From positions 69,748,465 through 69,812,464 of the forward strand of contig CP092877.1 in NCBI GenBank assembly GCA_030710605.1: 64,000 bases of DNA, in the 5' to 3' direction. The position numbers and the translations under genes were made by a program. Positions 43,354-54,991 of this stretch are shown piece after piece. The stretch comes from Cordylochernes scorpioides. Taxonomy: Eukaryota; Arthropoda; Arachnida; Pseudoscorpiones; Chernetidae. The notes beneath the pieces were generated by a model. The model saw only the letters and a program-made list of their open reading frames with translations. It ran no database searches and was not told the origin of the DNA. The stretch's first letter is position 1. Each line of letters starts with the position of its first letter.

Positions 43354-46300
43354 ATGATGTTTCAGCCCACAGCAGAGTTCCTCAAGGGCCTCCCATCCTA
43401 CAACCAGGATAACTTCGCCAGGTTCCAGGCTGATGCCTCCTGCAAGATGACGGTGAAGCGCCCCTCAGTTTACATCTCCACCACGGAGCAGCCGTCAGTG
43501 GCCCAGATCATCACCAATGAGAAGACCAACATCCTGCTCCGCTTCCTCCACCAGCAGTGGGAGAAGAAGGCACACCAGGTAGGTCACAGGGAAGGTCACT
43601 TGCAAGATGTTGTTAGACATATCCTCAAAGAACTCATGGTACAAGTAATTCATACTCCCTTATGGAACATTCTAAGACAACCTCTCTTTGTTCTTTACCT
43701 CCTTCATTTCAGGACTTTTCATAAAGGGAATCAGGACTGGATTTGGTTCTTCTTCTTCTTATTATTTTTTGCCTATCCCTAGTACACGAGGTACAGGCCA
43801 TGATAATCATGGTGTGTAGAAGTAGGCGACTTCTTTTACTGTAAGTGCACCACATGTCTACACATGTGAAAAGCATTTCGACTTTGCACTTACAAATGTG
43901 CCTTTGGTTCTTATGACACAGACCAATGTGCAACAGGGATTTTCCCGTTTATGTAAATAAGTTGATTTATATTTTTGTTAATGGCCAAAGATTGTGTTGC
44001 ATATATAAATACACCTGGATGTGATGTTCCTGTTGCATAGAGGTTTGGTACCACTTAGAACCCCAAGTACACCGTATTTGACTTTTGAACAGGGCTTTGG
44101 TCGCATGTACTCACTATCAACTTATGTATGAATCTGGGATGATTAAAAAAAAAGTCTGCAGGTTTGAACCTCAGGTTATGGTAGCAGATCCACCATCCTC
44201 CTCTTCCCCTTACATATTTACATAGCTGAAGATACTGATGATATCACAGTTTCCTTAGTCGACCCATAGTCCATTTAGCACTATTGGGATAGTTCAAATG
44301 GCATTTATCTCCCTATCTGTTGCTATCATAGTCTTGGTTTGTGTCTTTAGCCCTCCTTGGAAGATAGGTTCTGTGGGAGAGAACTTACACAACTGTCACT
44401 TGGGTGACAGATAGGTTATCCTTTTCTATCTTCACCCGTCAGTGTTTAGCTAGACAAGGTGGAACAACCTTGGTCAGCTCTACCAGGACTTCCGACAGTT
44501 TTCCTTCTTGGCCCAACTCAATCAGCTCTACCTGGATATAGAGCTCCTATGGTTTTGCCTTATTTTCCTGATTCTACATTTAAAATCCTTATTACAGCTA
44601 AACCTCCATGAGAGGATACTCTTGCTAGAGGACACCTCTCTACAAAGGACAGTTTTCATCAACAAAAATTTTAGTCTTTTGTTTGATGGCGACAACACTG
44701 TTACCGAAATGTCACATACTATTTATTTATTTAGATTTGTGGTTCTTATTACCTTGTAGTTCTAATCTATAATCCAAATCGTTGCCTCATCATTCATCTT
44801 TGGTATTTAAAGAGTTGCATATAGAGTTGCATAGTCTGTGGTATTGGAAAGTGACGATGTGTGCATTAATTTAATATACACACACACACACAAGCCTTTT
44901 TATTGGGGCATCCAGCCCTATACATGATTCCCCTCTACAGGATTTAGCAAAGGAAGATATTTCAAAAGCAAAAACTAGAATACAAGAAGTAATAAGGAAA
45001 AAGAAAAGAGAGAAGAAAGAAAAAAGAAATATAGCCCCTGGACACTTTTTATTTTTCCGTTCGCCATTGCTCTTCATCTTTCACCTTTCCATACTTCATC
45101 CTTAAAGTTAGAAATGTCGCTATTTCTCTTTGAAAATAAATTTCGATTTTTATAAAAGAAACATTCGCGGTATAAATTGCAATTTTCGTTTTATAGCCAT
45201 ATATACAAAAAATAAACATACAGAGCAAAAGGAACCATACATGATTAAATATTTAAATTAAAGTACCAATGTTTAGAGTATGTCAAAGTTAGGATATCAT
45301 TGAGAGGGCTAGTGTGGAATCAGCCGCATTCAATCTTCGCTTTCTTCCTCCAAGCAAACCACGACATTCGGCGAATCCATTATTCTCCAACGGACATTGA
45401 CTGCGGCCTTGTAGAATTTATATAAACCGAGGGAGAGATCAGTGTGTTCATCCAGCTGCAAATTTGTTGGCAGTCAGGTTGAGACCAGGGTAAGTCACCC
45501 AAAATTTCTTTCCTCTGTTTCTCTAAGCAAGAGCATCCAAATATTATATGCATAATTTCGTCTTGAATTCTGTTTTTACACAGATCGCAAGTTAGAGTCA
45601 AATCAATCTTCCAGCGATTTGAACGATTTCAGTAATTTAATATATGTATATATAATAATTTCTCATGTTTACTGCTCTCTCTAGAAGGATATAATCTTTT
45701 TTATTTTTTTTTTGCTTATCCCTAGTACACGTGGTACAGGCCATGATAATCATGGTGGGTAGAAGTAGGCGATTGCTTTTATTGTAAGTGCACCACATGT
45801 CTAAACATGTGAAAAGCAGTTTGACTTTGCATTTACAAATATGCCAGAGCCCCGTTTGGTAATTGCCCTCACTGGTGGAGTTGGACTTTTGCAAGAATCG
45901 GGGGCCATTGGAACATTTTTTTTAATCAGAAAAAAGTGCCCAATGCAGGAATTGAACCCAGGTCGTAGCGGTCGAAAACCAACGGTTTAGACCATCCTTC
46001 CACCGACCCCTAGGATATAATCTAAATGCCATATGTCAGAGAACACTATTCCTTCAAGGCAGGGTCATTCTCTAGTTTGGTAACTTTGGTTTCCAACAAG
46101 ATGATGGGTGATAAAAAATGGGACTCCCTATAATTGACCTATATGAAACAGTTCCATCTATCCCCCTGAATGTTGTGGGGAAGGATGAAAGATAGCACAA
46201 TGATGCAAATTCGACCTGAATTTTACATCGGAGAGAAAAGGAATCTCAATGCCAAACTCAAACTTCAGAGTGGAATGTTATTGGGCAGATGCCAACTCTA

Positions 46301-47862
46301 CCTTTGTGAGGATATAGAGGTCCTATATTTGTGTTATTGTTGGATGATGCAGCACGTTGGTTTGTTTTTAGTTACACTAGAACACACACCTCTTTAGAAA
46401 CACAAGGTAATAAGACCAAACAAATAGTGTGTGACAGTAAAACCATTTTTGTTATTACCGAAATGTAATACATTATTTATTTGAATTTGGTATCTTATTA
46501 CCTTGTGTTTTTTTTTTTTTTTTCCTAATCTATATTCCAAATTATGCCTTATCTTAGAAAGTTTTTAATTCAATCAAATATAATTCAGCACTTACATTAA
46601 TTCGGGGGGTTGGTGGAAGAATGGTCTAAACCGTTGGTTTTCGACCGCTACAACCCAGGTTCGATTCCCGCATTGGGCACTTTTTTCTTATTAAAAAAAT
46701 GCTCCAATGGCCCCCGATTCTTGCAAAAGTCCAACTCCACCAGCGAGTGAACGTAACCAAACGGGGCTATGGCACATTTGAAAGTGCAAAGTCGAACTGC
46801 TTTTTACATGTGTAGACATGTGGTGCACTTACAGTAAAAGCAGTTGCCTTCTTCTACCCACCATGATTATCATGGCCTGTACCACGTGTACTAGGGATAA
46901 GTAAAAAAAACAAAACATTAATTCTCAACCTATTTTTGAAAATTCAACCATTTCCCTGTAAAAATACAGTAGAACTTCTCTGTAAAGGACCACACCTAGT
47001 CACAGTCCTTAGAGAGAGGTGTCCTCTTACCAGAGAGTTACTAATTAGGATAAAAGGTTATTTTGGCAATGAGGTAAGGATGATGGTATAGAGATGTCCT
47101 CTGATGGAGGTTTTACTGTACCCTATTTAATCCAACAGACTCTGTGATAAGAAATTTTAACTATTTTTGATGCATATATACACAAGGTAATAATGAATCT
47201 TATTACCTTGTGTTTATAATCTATAATCCAAATTGTGCCTTATCATTTGATGCATATGTTTCTTTTTGAATTAAAATTATTTTCTACTGCCCTTACTGCA
47301 ATGATAAAATAATGGGAGTGCCTGACTCATCAGTGGTGAACCCCCCAGCAATTTTATCATTGCAGTAAGGGGGTATTAGAAACTCTTTTTATTTCAAAAC
47401 ATAAACTTTAAAAATAGTTTAAAATTTCTTATAACTGATGGTGCGTTAATACATCATATCAACAGACTATAAAGGACCCATTTTTTTGGGATCCCAATGA
47501 GCCTATTTGCTTCAATTTAAATAGCTATAATTCAATATATACTTTAATTCAACATCACCTTAAGTGCTGAAAACAAGTTGTCTTTTCGCCAGCTGAATCC
47601 AGGATTTTCAGCGAGCTTGTTACTGCTTCCTCTCCTCCTTTTTTCTTATGGGCTCAGGTACCAGTAGAGTTGCTTAGTTATGACAAATTTACTGTGTAGC
47701 TGATGGTTCATGGACATTTTTTCAGTGACCAAAGATCTACTGTGTGGTTTCCAGAACTCCAAGAAGAGGGACCGCAACTGCCTCGGAACCTCTGAAGAAG
47801 AAAGCACTCCAGCGGCAACCAGCTACGTCAGTCGCAAGCGCCCGCGCATGGAAGATTTCTGA
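43354..47862 (+). CDS. DDA1: DET1- and DDB1-associated protein 1, two exons
   Basis: Exon A is 43354 (or 43366)-43578 and exon B is 47755-47862, ending in TGA. DDA1 is a small subunit of CUL4-DDB1 ubiquitin ligases that binds DDB1. Seen: [31 protein letters not shown], and [18 protein letters not shown], which are the conserved DDA1 core. The tail is Ser/Glu-rich and ends basic ([10 protein letters not shown]). The start is open. ATG codons at 43354 and 43357 would give [10 protein letters not shown] good acceptor (tgtttcag) ends at 43365, so the true ATG may lie in an unseen upstream exon coding only one to three residues, and the exon would then begin at 43366 (71 codons, phase 0). The single visible intron is 4.2 kb and holds SINE-1, LINE and MITE insertions. 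The protein is about 107-111 residues, close to the usual size (102 in human). Confidence 0.93.
43772..43907 (-). mobile_element. SINE-1, 3' part only
   Basis: Tail side atccctagtacacgaggtac to acttacaaatgtgcc. The head is missing. In the DDA1 intron. Confidence 0.65.
44595..44795. repeat. Tigger-like MITE fragment followed by PLE-A half
   Basis: cagctaaacctccatgagag to ggacagttttcatcaac, then PLE-A with TTTGATG box, hairpin gcgacaacactgttacc and GAAATGTC, ending ccttgtagttctaatc. Confidence 0.55.
44880..45620 (-). pseudogene. CR1-like LINE (LINE-P) 3' end
   Basis: Minus strand: 45601-45380 reads [20 protein letters not shown] (Cys-Cys-His-Cys knuckle, then [10 protein letters not shown]). 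The 3' end near 44895 is ...ccaataaaaaggcttgtgtg. Confidence 0.55.
45714..46011 (-). mobile_element. SINE-1 with target-site duplication
   Basis: Complete. Flanks aaggatataatct (45685) and taggatataatct (46011). Confidence 0.82.
46390..46560. repeat. PLE-A palindrome, decayed core
   Basis: aacacaaggtaataagacca, gtgtgacagtaaaaccattt, ttaccgaaatgtaatacatt and the right arm with a T-run. Confidence 0.55.
46604..46905 (+). mobile_element. SINE-1 with target-site duplication
   Basis: Head gggggttggtggaagaatgg, B box GGTTCGATTCC, tail gtactagggataagtaaaaa. acattaattc occurs on both flanks. Confidence 0.82.
46967..47118. mobile_element. Tigger-like MITE
   Basis: CAGTAGAACTTCTCTGTAAA ... gatggaggttttactg, TA-flanked. 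Confidence 0.7.
47175..47375. repeat. PLE-A arm pair followed by family F foldback
   Basis: acacaaggtaataatgaatc with the opposite arm to 47248. Then ctgcccttactgcaatgata ... ttatcattgcagtaaggggg (47283-47375). Confidence 0.55.
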
Positions 47863-48420
47863 ATCTTCTTCTTACCACATGGCCAACCCCCACAATGTGT
47901 ATAGCTTATAAAGATTTTTTTAATGAAACCCCCCCCCCCCTTTTCTCCCCAACCAACACAATGAAAACTTTAGTTAATTTTTTTTTTTATGTATACATAC
48001 CTTTTTTTTTTTTTGCTTTTGTTTATTTATATGAAAGATTTTACTATTTTGTGAAAATTATAGCCAATTTTTTTTTTTTTTTTTTGTAAGATGTTGTTTT
48101 TTTTTTTTGTATTCTCTAGACATTTTGTACCCTACTAAGGATGTGTCCCTCCTGTTAGCTTCTTGCTGCCGATATGTAATGTTGTAAATTTGCATACCTT
48201 ACCACTTTGCTTTTTTTTTTTTTATTAATATTTTTTGTTTCTCATGTTGAGAATTATTATGCTTTTTTCTCATTTATCATAATTTTTTTTTAACATTTTA
48301 TTTTTATGGCTTATTAAAGAAAAAACAACTTTTTATTATTATTTCTTCATTCTCTTTAGTTCTGTTACTATATTTTTTCTTCTTTCTTGTATAATTATTA
48401 TCTCCATTCTCTCAGCTGTT
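47863..48420 (+). other. DDA1 3' UTR and downstream, T-rich
   Basis: Many T runs of 10-20 and a C-run (47928-47940). No clean AATAAA close to the stop. Confidence 0.4.
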
Positions 48421-48642
48421 ATAGACTTGTAAAATATTGATGGTCAGTTTTGTTTGTTTGATTTTTTTAATGAAAGAAGACTTTTTATCTTATTTGTTTG
48501 CTGGCAGGTCTACCTCTCTCTTCTACAACTTGTGGCGATGTCTTGCATTTCATTGGTTGAGAATACAAGTGTTTTGAAAGTTGTGTTGGTGGCTCCCTAC
48601 TTTCTCTGTTTTCTATTCTCTTTGCTGACTCACTGTATATAT

Positions 48643-48993
48643 ATGGAAGCAATGGTCGCCTCTCCCGTCAAAATAAACGTCAGAATCTGACGCCATCTAT
48701 TGACTGTCGCCGCAACTAGCGGCATCGGGTCGGTGACAAAGCCACAACACCAACTTTGGCAAACTGATAAGCGTCCACCTAGAGACCATGGTTTCGGGCT
48801 AATGGCCCTCGTCAGTCTAGGGCGGACTTTATTCCATGAGATCCACACGGGATCTAATGGAATCCTCACAATCTACCAAAGAGGTGTTTTGCTGGCAATG
48901 TGGCTGGGCCAAATCTATTGGCAAAACATAGATGGAAAATTTGCCGGGAGGAAATTAATCCATGGAAGCAATGGTCGCCTCTCCCGTCAAAAT
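48643..48993. repeat. 320-bp unit between 30-bp direct repeats, plus a diverged relative
   Basis: tggaagcaatggtcgcctct and cccgtcaaaat occur at 48643-48672 and again at 48963-48993. A decayed copy of the interior (ctaatggccctagttagtcc, ggactttattccatgagatc) lies at 49485-49670. No coding signature. Confidence 0.6.
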
Positions 48994-49024
48994 TATATAT
49001 TATATATATATATAGAACACATTC

Positions 49025-49400
49025 ATATCCCCTTGTGTAAATATTACACAAATTCCATGAGTGATCTCATGGAATGTGCAGCTTTCATTGATCATAGCAC
49101 CATGATTCAGGCATACTTTGGTGAAAGTCTGACTGCCTGTAATTTGAGGCTGTTCCTAACATGGAAGCCTTTGCTGCCGACTCTAACATGACTACAGCTC
49201 CTCCATATCCCTGGAGAGTGACCTTTGCTGAGGTCCATCAACCGGGTCAGTTGAACTCAGAAATTTTAAAGAGGTCTTTCTCTTTTTCTAACAATGCTGC
49301 TGTTGGTCCACGACTGCTTATTCGTCAGAGTTATTCTACTTGTTTCGCAGCTGGCCTTCATAGCTGAAGGTCGTTCCCCTATCAGCCACCTGGGGACGGG
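49025..49400 (-). mobile_element. SINE-C, full copy
   Basis: ccccttgtgtaaatattaca (tail), ttgaggctgttcctaacatg, core cctccatatccctggagagt and catcaaccgggtcagttgaa, ending ccttcatagctgaagg. Confidence 0.7.
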
Positions 49401-49689
49401 TAGCAGTCAGCTCTGCCGATAGAACACACCTAAGAAGTAAGACAATAAGATAAAATGATAATCTATATATAAATAACGATCACACCTCTCCCTGTCAAAA
49501 TGTCACTAAATCTAAGCTGCAATCTGATAGACTCAGGTCAGTGACAAAACCACAACTTTGGCAAACTGAGAAGTGTCCACCTTGAAACTATGGTTTCAAG
49601 CTAATGGCCCTAGTTAGTCCAGGGCGGACTTTATTCCATGAGATCTACAAGGGATCTATTGAAATCTCAGAAAAAGTTTTGAGTTGGTT

Positions 49690-50125
49690 GTTTCTTATTC
49701 CCTTGTGTAAAGATTACTTGAATTCCATTGTTGAGTTGGTAAAGTAGCTAGGCCAATAGATGGTTGTTGTTGTTTCTTATCCCCTTGTGTAAAGATTACT
49801 TGAATTGGTAAAGTAGCTAGGCCAATAGATGGTTGTTGTTGTTTCTTATCCCCTTGTGTAAAGATTACTCGAATTCCATTGTTGAATTGGTAAAGTAGCT
49901 AGGCCAATAGATGGTTGTTGTTGTTTCTTATCCCCTTGTGTAAAGATTACTTGAATTCCATTGTTGAGTTGGTAAAGTAGCTAGGCCAATAGATGGTTGT
50001 TGTTGTTTCTTATCCCCTTGTGTAAAGATTACACGAATTCCATTGTTGAATTGGTAAGTAGCTAGGCCAATAGATGGTTGTTGTTGTTTCTTATCCCCTT
50101 GTGTAAAGATTACACGAATTCCATG
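49690..50125. repeat. Tandem array with LINE-C tail motif, about 82-bp units
   Basis: Five to six units of cttatccccttgtgtaaaga, ttgaattccattgttgagtt and agctaggccaatagatgg. The unit is a retroposon tail plus single-copy flank, as at 20545 and 14828. Confidence 0.8.
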
Positions 50126-50306
50126 CCAATAGATTGTACTTAGGTCTAATGTCTCTTTTGACAGGAGGAGAAATAATCTTTTTATAGTTTAACATCCTCC
50201 TGGAAAAATGTCCTTCTATAAAATGATGATATAATGTACGATTTTGGATTATAGATAAAAATTACAAGGTTACAAGACTAAAATATAGTTATATATAAGT
50301 TATATG

Positions 50307-50640
50307 TAAAGTTGTCAAATTTATCTTGACAAACATTTGCATTTTTTTCTGTTCAGTTTTCTAGCGGTAAGAATGTTGTTTTCGGTTGTTAGTGAACAAA
50401 TCTCTCACGCCTTCTCATTGGACGAATGTGGCCATGTTTGTATATAAAGGGGACGAAGGGAATGCGGCGAGAACAGAGAGTGCGTGGATAATCTGTGTGG
50501 AGCCACTTAAAGTGGTTTTTCCTACTGGCGGTTTTCCCTTGTCTGGCTGTTCTCTTGGCATCCCTGTGTCCCCAGTCCGATCCCTCCCAACGCTACAATA
50601 AAGCTAAGTATTTTTTTATTTAACAAATCGTGAGTTGTTT
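50307..50640 (+). repeat. Candidate solo LTR or transcription unit
   Basis: TATA-like tatataaagg at about 50441 and caataaagct at about 50597 lie 150 bp apart, in sequence more GC-rich than its flanks (gaatgcggcgagaacagaga). A promoter and a polyA signal this close suggest an LTR. The ends TG...CA and a duplication were not established. Confidence 0.35.
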
Positions 50641-51156
50641 TTATCTCCCTTTTGTCGTTGGTGTTGTATTCTTGAGTGTACGCTTTTCTGTGTATTGAGG
50701 TACTTTAATTTGGGCCCTAGCTTATTCCATTTTTGTGTGTTAAATCTGCAAAAGTAATAACGTTTGTCAAAGTTTCTATAACAATTTTGTGATCATCCAA
50801 AATTATATCTGAAAATGATGAAGACATAACTACTCCTGGATGTATTCTCTCAGGGAGGTTTCATTGATTCACTTTCTTTGCTCTTGAGTAGGTTCTGCTC
50901 TTGCCATATTTCGAGTTCTTTTTTTTTCTCTGTAACTTCTTAAAATTAGAATGTCATTTTTACAAAAGATGGGTCCTTTTATAAGCCTAGGTTAGCTGTG
51001 AGGTCTTACTCTGTGGTAGGTGACTGTTTTTTGGTTAGTAGGTAATATAACCATTTCTTGACACTGATGTTTCTCATTGAATAAATCATCTACTGCAATG
51101 ATTGAAACTATTATATGGGGTATCATTGCAGAGGTACTGTAGACTCTCTCTTATGA

Positions 51157-51448
51157 CGGTCGGTGGATGGGTGGTCTAAACTGTTGGTTTTTAACCGCCA
51201 TGACCCATGATCAAATTTCACATTTGGCACTTTTTTTCTAATTAACAAAAAAAAATGCTCCAATGGCCCCGATTCATGCAAAAGTCCAACCCCACCAGCA
51301 AGTGCAAGTAACAAAACGGGGCTCTGGCACATTTGTAAGTGCAAAAGTCGAACTGCTTTTCACATGTGTAAAATGTGGTGCACTTTCAGTAAAAAAAGCA
51401 GTCGCCAACTTCTACCCACCATGATTATCATGGCCTGTACCACAGGAT
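51157..51448 (+). mobile_element. SINE-1 copy
   Basis: Head cggtcggtggatgggtggtc, degenerate B box (tgatcaaatttca), body conserved. Short flank match agactctc. Confidence 0.72.
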
Positions 51449-51748
51449 AAAGACTCTCATGAGGGACCTTAACCTTAAAAAAACATGGTTAAATCAATTT
51501 CATCTTTAACTGGTCTTTCATAAGAACTGTGGTGTCAAACAAAGTCATGAGAAATCTTCTAAAAGAATCATGCGTGCAAAAATAGGTTATATTTCTAACT
51601 CCCTTAAATATTAACAGCAAAATGTTTAAATTATTTCTTGGTTCCTCATTATAAGTCCAATTTTGTTATTTTTTCTTATCCTAACAATTGGGTCATATGG
51701 AATTTCAGATCAATTCTGTAAGTTGGCAATGTCTTAGAAGCTTGGTGG

Positions 51749-54006
51749 ACTGCCCGAATTATGTTGGAACAGACTGAAAGAAGTACACCAAATGTAAAAA
51801 AATTCCATAGGATTATACGAAACCGTTAATGATATAATCAACTGTTGTGGTCAGTCATGGCTGAACCTCCCACCGAACCATGATACAATTAAAAAAGAAC
51901 TTCTCTGTAATTCATTTATGCCAGAACGATACTTGTCATGGAATCTGTCATCAAAGATAATAGCCTTCATTGCATGGACTAGAATTTTAACAACAACAAA
52001 AGCCTTTATTAGGCACACGTGCCATACAGGATTCTCCCGGTAGGACAAAATAAATAAATAACAAATTAGCATCATAGTTATATACAAATATTGGGTATTG
52101 ACCTCGACCAATTATCAAGTTGGATCCGGTGTCTGTGCTAAATATTTTGATTGAGCTGATTTCCAGTATTTATAAAAAGCGAATGCAAAGGGTCTGGATT
52201 TTACGACTTTTGCCATTAAAACATAAGGCGAATTGCTATTGTAGCCGGTCTCTTCACGAAGAATTTCTCTCTCTTCTTCCATTGCCGTACAGTAGAACAT
52301 GTAGTGTGGAAAATCGAGACTAAATTCACCGTTGCATAAGGTGCATTTTATGGTCTTAGTTTTCAAAAGTGAAACATGATTAATTCTCTGTACTGCAAAA
52401 AGGCTTCTTACTTGTGCAATGATTCTCTTTAAGGTTAGGGGGATATTGTCATTAAGATAGCCTTCCATTGTAGGTGATGAATGAAAGTATTTATAGTGAG
52501 AGTAGAGCACTGATTTTCTTATTCTTACATAATCCAGCTGCAAGGACTGATCGGTTGCCGTTCTAATAATTAGGGGGTTGTATCTTTGTAGAATATTGAA
52601 GTCTGTACTTCCAACAAGCCATGAGAAGCCAGTGTTATTAAGTAGCTCTGTTATACTTTTTACCAGTCCGATATTCTGTTTTGAAGAAATTGAAATGTCC
52701 CACAAATGTGCCAAACAAATTGAAGGTAGCCTGCTGCCGTCCATTTTCAGAATTCTAGTCTAGAATTTTAAAGTTAGTTTTTTCACTGTGATATCAAGAG
52801 AGTTTCTTCCTGTTTTGGCCCTCAAAATATAGCCCGGAGTATAGCTTGGAAGGCACAGAAAACGTCTGAGAAAGGTATCCTGGATTCTATCTAAGATTAA
52901 GGCTTGATCATGTGCCCAGATTGGGGCCGCATAGAGTAGGACTGTCAAGATCATAGAATCCAACAATCTCATACTTGCATGGAAGGATTTGAGCTTGGAC
53001 TTCAGAATAATATCCCCCACAGCACCCATCGCGGCCATGGTCCTGCCTCTATAATTTAAGGCAACTTGAGTGAAAGAAATTGAAGGGGTGAGCGGGTAGC
53101 CCAGGTACGTATATTTTGATGTAACACTTAAAGGACTTTGACCCAATACCATCTCTCTGAACGCGCCACCTTTCCTCCATTACGGAAAACCATTATTCTT
53201 GACTTGTTTTCGTTCAGAGTTAGTAAGTTAGTTTCTAGATAGGTTTTCAGTGTATTGATTTTCAATTGAAGGTTTATTTTAGAATCACCTATCAAAACAA
53301 TATTGTCGGCATATAGGAGGAGGTGTATGTTTCCGAAATTGGGTAAGTATATTCCTGACAACCCCGAGTCATCAAAAATTTTAATCAAATCATTAATAAA
53401 GAGCAGGAATAGGCATGGGGATAGTGGGTCACCTTGGGGCACCCCCGAACGAATTTCAATGAATTCAGTGATAGAATTGTTCCAACGAACCGCAGCGCTC
53501 ATGTCTTCATAATAACATTTAATTAAGTTGACAAATCGGTGATTCAGTCCTATTTTGACATGGACTAGAATTACTTCAACTCTAGATAGAGAAAGTCATA
53601 TTCTCATCATCAAAATGGAAAACATTCACTGCAGGATTTGTGGAAATATGATATCTGATGAAATCTCCCACTATATCATAGAATGCAAATATTTAGGTGA
53701 AGAAAGAGGAAAAACTCTTTAAAACACCTTCTGGAGATTTAGAAACCCACTGAAGACGTTGAGAACTATTTCAAAAAAGAAAAATATAGCAATAGAACTC
53801 TATAATTTCTACAGATCAATTGTAAATAGATTCATACACAAAAGAGGTAGTGAGGAAAGTTTTAGAACAGATGCCTAAATAAATCCCTTTTCACACAAAG
53901 ACTCGCTTGCACAAGGGGAAAGGGAGAGGAAATGCTGTATTGTTTTGTTGTTGTATGGCGAATCCATACAGGACAATGGGCCCTAATAAAAGCCTTTTTG
54001 TTGTTG
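51749..54006 (+). pseudogene. CR1-like LINE (LINE-P) outer copy, with target-site duplication
   Basis: Flanks tagaagcttggtgg (51735-51748 and 54007-54020) match exactly. 3' part reads ENIHCRICGNMISDEISHYI and ends aataaaagcctttttgttgt. The coding continues across the inner LINE insertion (…YLSWNLSSKIIAFIAWTRI before, TSTLDRESHILI after). Confidence 0.82.
51987..53558 (-). pseudogene. CR1-like LINE inner copy: reverse transcriptase C-terminal half
   Basis: Inserted in the outer copy with a 14-bp duplication catggactagaatt (51973-51986, 53559-53572). Minus strand: 53502-53128 has RSGVPQGDPLSPCLFLLFIN and LLLYADNIVLIGDS. 53152-52760 has KYTYLGYPLTP, LLDSMILTVLLYAAPIW and GRNSLDITVKKLTLKF. 52744-52115 has KTKTIKCTLCNGEFSLDFPH. 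One frame break at about 53145 and one near 52755. The RT box reads YADN, not YADD. 5'-truncated, 3' end aataaaggcttttgttgttg. Confidence 0.85.
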
Positions 54007-54302
54007 TAGAAGCTTGGTGGTTTTCCCTGGATTGTTTAAAAGATAGTTGTGGTTTGGATACAATTGAGATGTTGGGGACTAGCTGCATTGTTTTTGTACT
54101 TGATGCTTTTAAGGAATGTCTTGATTTTGCTTGTAAATTGAGATGCTTGTCTTGTATTGGAAATTTTTTTTACTTCTATCTAGTCATCTATTTAAAACCA
54201 AGACTTATTGAAGGAATTTTGTTCAAATTCTAGACAAAAATTATTGTAAATGACCAAGTATACATTTTCCCATTATCTAGTTCAGTTGTATATTTGAATC
54301 TG

Positions 54303-54480
54303 TATTATAAACACAAGGTAATAAGACCAAATCCAAATAATAAATAAATAGTGTGTGACGTTTCGGTAACAGCGATGTTACCATCTTCAGACAAAAGTAC
54401 TGAATGAGAAATTTTACCACAGCATGGTTTAAATAGTTACTGTTATCAGTTTCTTATCTGCTATCTTGTTTATACATTTG
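54303..54480 (-). repeat. PLE-A copy with long body
   Basis: Arm acacaaggtaataagaccaa, core 54390-54357 on minus (CTGAAGA, ggtaaca-tcgc-tgttacc, GAAACGTC), then the body accacagcatggtttaaata. A consensus hammerhead-like core. Confidence 0.65.
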
Positions 54481-54991
54481 ATAACACTAACTATTATTAG
54501 AAAATAACTAGTATTAGAAAACTATCTGTACTATCCACAGTCCTCTTTTTTCAATCCTTCAAATATCCAGATCAAGTTATACAAAATTTAAGTTGAATTT
54601 GTTAGTTAAGGAATAATATATATTTTCACTTGTAAGTTTCCTATTATTGAGAGGTAGTGATGTCTCTGCATAGAATTTTGGCTTTTTCATTGAAAATTTG
54701 TTACATTCTCTATGCAACTCATTTAAGCGATATGCAAAAAAAAAAGAAATAAAAGTACACAACAACGAATTTATTTAAAATAAGACTTTCTCAAATTTAT
54801 AAATGTTCATTGTTCCCCAGGGCTTTTTTAAAGAAACTGGAAAAAAAGTTGAATATGTATATATATACAGAAAGATAGATGATTGTAGGGGTGAGGGGGA
54901 ATTTGAGAAGGAAAAGGGAAGATTCAATCATCTTTGTCCTGAAATTATAAATTACATATTAGCATATTGGCTGGTAGACAAATATTTGTTA

